Below, piece by piece: positions 47,751 through 56,400 of a stretch of 64,000 nt of DNA. The translations under genes were made by a program, and so were the position numbers. The DNA lies in NCBI GenBank assembly GCA_028673005.1, contig CM054113.1:205273504-205337503 (forward strand), given 5' to 3'. The notes below the pieces were generated by a model. The model had not been told where the DNA came from. It searched no databases and saw only the letters and a list, made by a program, of their open reading frames with translations. Each line of letters begins with the position of its first letter. Position 1 is the first letter of the stretch. This DNA is from Tanypteryx hageni (taxonomy: Eukaryota; Arthropoda; Insecta; Odonata; Petaluridae).

Positions 47751-48380
47751 CAGGGTGTTTCACGACCGGTCTGCCATACTTTTTATTATTTATTACAATT
47801 TTGGTGCTATTTCCAACCGTTGAGGAGTTGCGAACATTTTAAGATTTGCAACACTATAATGGCAACAATGGTGATGGTTTGAGTTACATTGTAATCATCG
47901 TTGATTGTTGTTGTTTCTTGCCTCCCTTGCTTCTGATCCATGCTCAGAGTTACACGTGGCACTGTTTCGATAAGTTCAAAATTGTAATTTCGTCTTGCGT
48001 TTATTACAAAACGAATCAACAGTTCACCCCCGACAGCAGTTGACGAATACGGTTCGGATAACGTGTACGATATTCTTCAACTGGTGTCCTGCTGTTAACA
48101 TCACATAATCCATAAATGTAATAGATATCGGCATATTCACTGGGAGTGAACTGTTGATTCATTTTGTTGGATGGATGAAGAAGCAAGGGAGGCAAGAAAC
48201 AACAACAATGAACGATGATTACAATGTAACTCAAACCATCACCATTTTTGCCATTATAGCATTGCAAATCTTAAAACGTCCGTAGGTCCTTAACGGTTGG
48301 AAATAGAACCAATGTTGTATTAACTTCTTTTACTCAAACTTACCTCCTGAATCATGGCAGACCGGTCGTGAAACACCCAG
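47751..48380. mobile_element. Inverted-repeat element CAGGGTGTTTCAC...GTGAAACACCCAG
   Basis: The terminal 27 bases are inverted (gtttcacgaccggtctgcca and its inverse), and subterminal gtttcttgcctcccttgctt is also inverted, giving arms near 180 bp. It is flanked by TATA/TA. The centre carries a minus-strand transposon-protein fragment (48016-48162). It looks like a shortened, non-autonomous element of a TA-targeting family. Confidence 0.72.
48016..48162 (-). pseudogene. DUF4817-like fragment inside the inverted-repeat element
   Basis: Minus-strand frame MNQQFTPSEYADIYYIYGLC, then VEEYRTRYPNR, ending at a stop. The pattern EYADxxxxYG...A..YRxRYPNR is the helix-turn-helix-like DUF4817 segment often found at the N-terminus of arthropod transposon proteins. 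Only about 48 residues remain and no catalytic region follows. Confidence 0.6.
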
Positions 48381-48384
48381 TATA

Positions 48385-48432
<48 letters not shown>

Positions 48433-48441
48433 TATACTGGG

Positions 48442-48484
<43 letters not shown>
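48374..48484. repeat. TA microsatellite with an inverted CCCAGTATATAATTATA pair
   Basis: Two long (TA)n runs separated by actgggtataata. Together with the preceding cccagtatataatta they form a further palindrome. It abuts two transposon-like elements. Confidence 0.85.
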
Positions 48485-48487
<3 letters not shown>

Positions 48488-48813
48488 ATGTCAACAAGGT
48501 GTTGGGATGAGGAAACCCAGTGAGCACTCACCAATCAGACGACTTCAGGTTGGCGAGGCCCCGGGGATGTCGAAGCGACACACGTAAAATAACACAAAAA
48601 CACAGAAACATCACAAACGTAAAGCTTTCGGAGTTCTCTCTCTGTAGCTGAAGAAGGAGTAGTTCCGAAAGCTTTACGTTTGTGATGTTTCTGTGTTTTT
48701 GTGTTATTTTACGTGTGTCGCTTCGACATCCCCGGGGCCTCGCCAACCTGAAGTCGTCTGATTGGTGAGTGCTCACTGGGTTTCCTCATCCCAACACCTT
48801 GTTGACATCCATA
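48483..48813. mobile_element. Perfect foldback embedded in TA microsatellites
   Basis: Arms of about 150 bases (48483-48633 and 48663-48813) are essentially exact reverse complements around a 29-base spacer that includes tgtagctgaagaaggagtag. The outer ends are ATATGGATGTCAACAAGG and its inverse. TA repeats lie on the left and, after about 30 bases, on the right. A diverged half copy (caacaaggtgttgaaggaag) follows at 48873-48966 between two more TA runs. Confidence 0.82.
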
Positions 48814-48845
48814 TATTCATTTTACCTTTCCTTTTCCGTAAGTTG

Positions 48846-48996
48846 TTATATATATATATATATATATATATATTAACTTAAGGAAATGAAAAGGTAGTGA
48901 TGAGGGTGGCAACAAGGTGTTGAAGGAAGCCCAGCGGACACTTACACTTATAAATAAATAAATAAAAATATATATATATATATATATATATATAAA
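48846..48996. repeat. Two TA microsatellites flanking a diverged half copy of the foldback
   Basis: (TA)n at about 48846-48873 and 48967-48994. The 90 bases between them contain aaggaaatgaaaagg, caacaaggtgttg and a cagcggacac segment, matching the neighbouring foldback's arm with substitutions. Confidence 0.7.
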
Positions 48997-49507
48997 CACC
49001 GATGCTTCACAAATTCAATAAATGCAATGAGCATGACCGGATGATACTTGACGCAATAGAAATTTAGCTAAGTTGTTATAAATTTCCGTAAATGCACAAA
49101 ATGAATTCGTTCCTCGGAAAATGAAAAAAAAATCAGGTCACATGAAACAGATTAAAATAACACTTCTCACAAAATCATTGTACTTTCTTGTCCGAGTTCA
49201 GATGCGAGCCGCAAATGGCTCCAGTAGCGCCACTGCCGCCAGCGGCGCTTTCGCAAAGCTCATCCTCCAAAACTATTGCACGTCCAGATAAGTCTTCATC
49301 AAATTATCTCGAAGCCTAGTGAAAACTATCATGATTCGGGATTTTATCACCAGACGGCCTGTGGCACGTCGCTTGCCGAGATAGCGATCGGGCGAGCTCA
49401 TTCTTTCTTTTTCCGACATCTTCGAAAAAATTAACGCCGGCTTTTACAGATACTCATCTCGTACCACCTCCTCCATCGAGTGCGGCTGGATCCTCGGGTC
49501 TACAACC

Positions 49508-50474
49508 ATGTGGGAATACCCTATGGAATACGTCTTCTACGGGATTGCGACCATAGCGATATGGACCATCATCAACGTGTTTATAGAGACGACCACCCTA
49601 AATGACCCGGAGGAGAAGAAGAAAGTCACCCACAGCAAGAGCGTCTCCGACTTCAGGGAGAATGATTTGAGGAGACGCCGAGACGAGGCGCTGACGGTGT
49701 CGACGTCGGAGGATGGAGAACCTTCGGCAGAAGGAGGGCAAGAGACCAGAGGGGCCACGTACGAGCTCGCCGGCGATGGGGACGAAACAACCCAGGCAGG
49801 GAACGAAACCGTCCAGACAGGGAGCGAACCGCCCAAGGCAGGGGGCGAAACCGTCCAGACAGAAGGCGAACCGCCCAAGGCAGGGGGCGAAACGACCCAG
49901 GCAGGGGGCGAACCGACACAGGCAGAGGGCGAACCTGCCCAGGAAAGGGTCGAGGACGGACCACCTCCGCCTCCACCCCTAGGGGCGTTCCCCGCCGCCC
50001 TTTCCGCCGTAAAAGAAGAACGTTCGGCGGAACGAGGGAACGAGGAGGAATTGATCGTTAAAGAAGAGCGCGCCACAATCGGCGCCGCGCCGAGGACCGG
50101 TCGAGGAGGGATTTCCTCCGATGATATCGATCAAAAGGATGACAAAAGAGCATCGCCGGCGGATGCGTGTCCCGAGGGTTCGGGAGTGGGAGGAGGCGCG
50201 GTGAAAGAGGAAAAATCCGTGTCTAAGGTAGGAGGCGGAATAGGAGTCAGGAAAATCTCGGGAGAAAAAAGCAACTCCCGCGCCCCTCCCGAAACCCCGA
50301 AAGACGAGAAGGACTTCGATGTGACCGGAATTTACCAGGCTATTGGAAGGAAAAGAGGTCACCGAGATTGGACTGACGATTCCGGCGTGAGCTACGGAAC
50401 GAACGGAGGTGATCCGAGTAGCGAAGATAAGGTATCTTATCGCAACTCGTATCACACCGAAGACACTACACAAG
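49508..50474 (+). CDS. FBA-D exon 1: membrane anchor and long Glu/Lys/Gly/Pro linker
   Basis: A 322-codon exon starting MWEYPMEYVFYG and ending ...HTEDTTQ before gtaagg, phase 1. Residues about 90-150 are imperfect 7-8-residue repeats (GGETVQT, GEPPKA). A polyproline run near 151-157 follows. The exon is strongly GC-rich against an AT-rich background, and both strands are open, so opposite-strand frames here are shadows. An acceptor (ggcttttacag, ends 49449) suggests a leader intron. Confidence 0.85.
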
Positions 50475-53400
50475 GTAAGGCACATTTTTAACGATTGTTT
50501 CGCGATAAAAATAATTCCGGCGCGGAACAATGGTTGCAGTCGTTCGATAAAATTTTGACGTGGTACAAAATGAAGGAAAAGAACCTTTCGTTTTCAAAAA
50601 GACACGTTCATATATTAACGGTTCGAAAGGTTTACGCCAATAATGGGAAAACTACCTCCCGCGGGCCACGTCAGGCCTGCGAGAGTTTTTCATTACGAAA
50701 GAATATCTTGAAATATAATACAGAGAATTTCATATTTGGCGATTAAAATTGAAACCGATATATCTTTTCTAGTGAAGTCATAACGCTAAAATATTATTAA
50801 TTATTGATCTTCACAAATAAGACCTTTCGCATTCTCTCAGGTAACTACCGATGTGAATCCTATTGCGGCACGCCGAAACATTTGCGTACGTTGAGGTGGA
50901 CCGCAAGAGCTATTGAAACCGCTAATGCCTCACAAAAAATTTGCCCGCCCCTTGTTGTCACAATATTCATGTAACTCGCTGATGAATAAAAGTAGTTTTC
51001 TGGATAATTTACAGAGTACCTGATAAAAAAATATTTCGGTGGCGAGCTAAAGTCACAGCGAAAGAAATCGATCATCTTGAACGACAATGCCAGGAGCGAG
51101 TATTCAGAGGAGGAAAGGAACCTGTTGAAGAACCACTGCGGCCAGAGTGAGTGGACTTATGTTTTTGGTATACAATCATGTGACATGAAATTTGCATGTT
51201 TATAAGTTCCCAAGTATTATATTTTATATAATATATATACTTATATTATAATTAATCAATGTCTGTCCGTCCCCCCTTATATCTCATGAACAGTTTGTCA
51301 TAGAGAATACTGTAAATGCCATTTTGTTTCTGCCAACTAGGAGACCATGGAAAAATTACTTTCGTTTACAGAAGTGTCCTAGGTTCGACTCCAGGAGAAG
51401 ATTATATTTTCCCATAAGTTTGCACGGGATGTCGTACCAACGTCAAACTTAATAGATCGCAACGTTAATAATTGAAGATAATTATTATTCAGTAAATTGC
51501 GAGTGGACTGTGGGAGTTTCTAATGAAGAAAAAAAGTTTCTTTCAATTTAAATACAAGATATTACCTTTTTCCTAAGGGAGAAGCAATTTAAATTGCACA
51601 TATAAATTATAAAAACAAACATCACATTCAATATCACAGTTGTCTAATTTTGTAAGGAGAGTATGGGCTATTATTAATAGATGAAAAATAACAAATTGTG
51701 AAGTACAAAAAATTTCTTGGTAAAAAAAGTAAATAAATGACTGACTTAATTGTATATGAAAAATATAAAAATAAACAATTTTAAAGTATTAATAACATAA
51801 AACTTAAAAAATAGTCTCTGTATATCATTATTTTACTCTCTAAGATACTTTTAAATATTCAAATTTCTGACTGACTTCGCAAAGGTTTTTGCGGTGGATT
51901 GCTTGTAGAAACGTTTCTCGGGTACACAACCGGGTCAAAGTTTGATCTAGGATCAACGTTTCGACGGCTGACTCTGCCATCTTCATCCTGATGAAGATGG
52001 CAGAGTCAGCCGTCGAAACGTTGATCCTAGATCAAACTTTGACCCGGTTGTGTACCCGAGAAAAGTTTCTACACTAGCATGTTTTTAAAAAAATCGCAAA
52101 TCGCTCTTCCGTTTTTTATTTCCAGATGATTTGGAATTTTGGGATTTGAAACAAGAGCGTCACGGCTGGGTGGTGGAAACAAATGTAGAGGAAAGTGACA
52201 AACCCCCTACCAGAAATCAATATGGCGAGCCGATACCCGAATTCGACGGCCATACGACATCCTTTGAAACAGTCAACAGGATGTGCAAGAAGGAACAAAT
52301 AGTCGACCTCGTTGCTGAAGGATTCACTGAGGAGCACTTGGACGAGGTTCAGCCGCCTATTCAAGTCAGCGAATGGTACGGAAAATTCATGAGTGTGACA
52401 GGTGTTGACATGCCAGGAACTTTTCGCGACCCCAATGCACATATAATTCGCACTTCATGAGATAAGAGTGTCGAAATTTCGATTTATTTTACTTTAAAGC
52501 ATTGGTGACCAACAGCATTTTCAGGTTTGCCACACTTGTGGCGAACGGGGCAGCCTTCTCGCCACATAATACAAAATGTAAATGTTATAAGTAGGACTTA
52601 ATTTAAATAACAGGTTACAGTGATACACAATAATGACTTACATTATTTACTAGCCAAATAAGTCACTAAATTCAAACATTAAATTTTAAAGTGATACTTG
52701 ACAGTTCATATGTCGAAGAACCGCACTGAATTTTGGCATAGAATCCTCACTCAAGCAGCAGTGGCAGCCGGGGGTGAGAATGCGCGAATCATTATTGCGT
52801 ATCACTGTAGATTTGTTTTTGTGTATTTATAAAAAATAATAAATTTGTATTATGTTGCGAAAAGGCCGTTGTACGTAAAATCTACACAACCTGACGTAAA
52901 TAAATCTAATACTATGTGATTAAATAAACTAATAAAAAATAGTAGACAGTAAGTAGACTGTGAGCATTAATTCGCCACGAGTGGCGTTGGACTCCACTGC
53001 TTCAAAGGAATTTTTATTACAACGAAAACTTTTAACAACTAGGTATTGTTTCATCCATGTTGCGATGGAATTTTTCTATTGATGTGAACTGCCCAGTAGC
53101 GTTTTTGGGAACGTTGTGCATCCAACGTAAGACCCTATTAGCGTCGTTCTTTCCGTCCGTCCTTACGCATGTTCGTTTTTGGCTCCTGCCGAACGGATTT
53201 TCATAAAAATATTTGGTATTTAGGACTTATAGAAAAAGGCAAACGGAAGGAAATGAATTATCTACAATGAATAAAAGAACATAAACGTAAATATTATCAT
53301 TACTTAACTCAAACGAGATAGTTTTTAAAATAATTTTCGATTGTTTGATTAATTACAATTGACGAGAAAATCAATCGGTAAATAAAAATTTAAGGATCAC

Positions 53401-56400
53401 CTGAAGAATCTCCCTCCCCCCCCCCAGCCAGCTCCACCTGATCTTCCACCAGGTAGTGCTGGTGTGGAGATTCTTCATGTGATCCAAATTTAATATTTTC
53501 CTGCCATCATTTCTGATATAACATTTTGCAGTATTTAGTTATGGCAACATTACGTAAATACATTTATTAATGCACCAACTTGGGGGAGTGAAGAAATTTT
53601 AGTAACCAGGGATACATAATCGGTTCGTGCTCTTTCGTTGTTTCATGGTGTTTTCGTTGAATTTAAAATACTCCATCACACTAAACCGCCTATTTGTGAT
53701 ACACCATACTCTTTCCTAAGTTTGCGTAAATATCCGTCGTAATAAGGCGTAAAGACGTGTGGAGAATAAAGATTTCGTACACGCGCCGAATATCTCAGAT
53801 CGCAATAAAAGCTGATAAATTACTTTTATAAAAACTCATTCTGTACGACGATGATACTTGTTCATATTCCTCTCATAATGTCTAATAAGAGACGCTGAAA
53901 AACGTTTAAAATGACATATATGCAGTAATACTCCAAGTTATTTCCTTCCACTGTGGCATTACATGTATTTACTTTGCATTTTAACTAGTAAAACAGTTGT
54001 GACACGAAAATTAATTTTATTTCTATAAATATCACATGCACGATTACTGTTTAATGTTTTTAAAGTTTAACGGACTGCAAAACATTGAAAAGCAACGGAA
54101 AAACTATGACAAATTTCGAAACGTTTCTTCACGTAAAAAGTCTTTTCCTGAAATTTCCATTCAAAATTACGAAAGTTTTATATGACCTGAAGCAAGGCAA
54201 AATTAACCAATAAAATATGTTAAGCAAACAATAATCACTAACAACATAAATAACCTAATCAATATTTGTATACGTTCATGTATTATTGCTAAAATATTAA
54301 TTTAACCCTTTAACTGCGAAGTTTAAGAAATTGGAGATCTTGGACCACGCCGAGATTCTCAAGTAGAAAATGCACATTTGACAATATTATATTTTTAAAT
54401 ATATTTAACTTTATTTCGGACAAAATGGTATATTATTTTTCTTAGTCATTTTTCATATCTTTTGTGACAAAACGCGTGAGTAGCACTGAAGACACGAAAA
54501 CATTTAACCCGTAAACGCATTCACAACAGTTAATGTGCTAAATACAGACGGCATGGATACGTAACTTGAAATCAATAACTTTCGAGTTAACTTGATACGA
54601 AAAAATGCATGGCGTTTTTAACTTTCCCCATAACATAACTTTTAATAAGGAAGTTAATACGACCAATGCAGAAAAAACACAGTAAATAGTGAGTATGGAA
54701 TTACAAATAAGGTATTAGATTTAAAACGGAACGAGGGATCACTTAACTTCTGAAGAAGCCAATGAGCAAGGATCACTCGTGCGCTCGTCATCTCCATTTG
54801 CGAGCATTGATGAGAATTCAGGGACAGTACCTTCTCCTTTAAACTGATTCCTAGTGCTAGTTTAAAGTAATTGGATTTTACCTTTGGGCCCCAGTAGATG
54901 GCAGACTTTGGGTCATAGCCGAAGCAGTGCTAGAGGTCAAATGAGTACGCAGTCCAACTAAGGATTGTTTGGAAATATAACCTTTAATCTCTCCCTCAGT
55001 TCCATTCTATTCCTAGAAATTCAGTTCAGACCGCTTTTCTCCTATTTTTTGCTTTCCTACACATAAATGCTCTCACTATTCTCAATTTGGCCTTAGATGT
55101 TATCGTGCTTGCCATGCTCACCCTTTCGTCTTCTCTTCGTTCATACGCGTTTACTAACGTTCTGCAAAACATAGGTTTCTCATCTGCTTAACTTCCCTTC
55201 TTCCCTCTCGCCCTCAACAGATTTGGCCCTTTTAATTCAAATGGGGTTTTGGTTCATCGCCTGGTTATGATGCAACATATGGAAACGAACATCTATTGCT
55301 TTTGTAAAAAATCTATGCGAAATAGTTGATAGAGCTACTCAGTCGACACACTTCCGAGCGCTTCAGAAACTCGTTGCTTCTTTGATTAATATTTCCTCAT
55401 CGTGAAGCGGATCATATTTATTTTCAACAAAAAGGAAATTTTCCAAGCAATTGACTTTCCTACCAAAATAAACCGAATTCATAAACTGAGCACATCACCT
55501 ATTGTTCAAAACAAAATAATTAAAAGTTTCAAAACAATTTTTTTCTCTAGAAATCTGTTCTGCATTCACACCAGTAAGAACTGTGTAAAAAAATTGAGAA
55601 CAAATAATAAATGTATGCATGCTAATACTTTGCGTTTAATATAAAAAAAATTCTCACATTTGTAAACAAATATATCGTGCCACAGGCATGAAAAGTCTTT
55701 TATACGAGAAAATAGATAGTACAGAATGGTATTATGAATTTGTTATACAAAAAACAAAATAAACAAGAGAATTTCAGCATTCAGATGATTAAACAAAGCA
55801 GCCACTTTTCAACATCTTTATGCACAATAAAGACCAAAGGTATAGCCTGTAGAAGCGACAGACATTTTCGAAGCAAAGTACTCTTCTTTGAAAACGCCGA
55901 CAGAAAACCTGGTCCCCAAATTAACAGATTTCACCTGTCTCCTATTGTTGATTGCTCAAAAGCACTTCGCACAAACTGTTTTCAAACTAGTTTCCCCTAA
56001 CAATTATGATGACTGCATTGTTTCCAGGATCACCATCCGCGCTGAGTGCAGGAGCACTTACGAGCTGAGAGTTAAACTCTTGAACCAAGAGAAAGAGACC
56101 ATTTCCGACTACCAACACGACCACAGCTTCAGCAGCATCAAGGAAACGAAATGGAAGAAGGTATTGTGAATGGGACAGTAGATTAATCAAATCCATTCTT
56201 ATACCTACTTAATCAAATCCTAGGTATATCTTATATTTAATTTACATTTCAATTAGTATGGTTGGAAGCTTGTCAAGTTTAATTTATAATTCAGAAAGCT
56301 CAAACGGATCCATATATGCATTAATACACAAATACTCCCAATAAATTATTATAATAAATGTGTCTGAATGAGTCCAAGTCCTTTCTGTGCCTCGATTTCG

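Noticed and set aside
49537..50530. Long minus-strand open frames opposite FBA-D exon 1
   Set aside because: Shadows of the GC-rich, repeat-coded plus-strand linker, which has the membrane segment, correct phase and family context.
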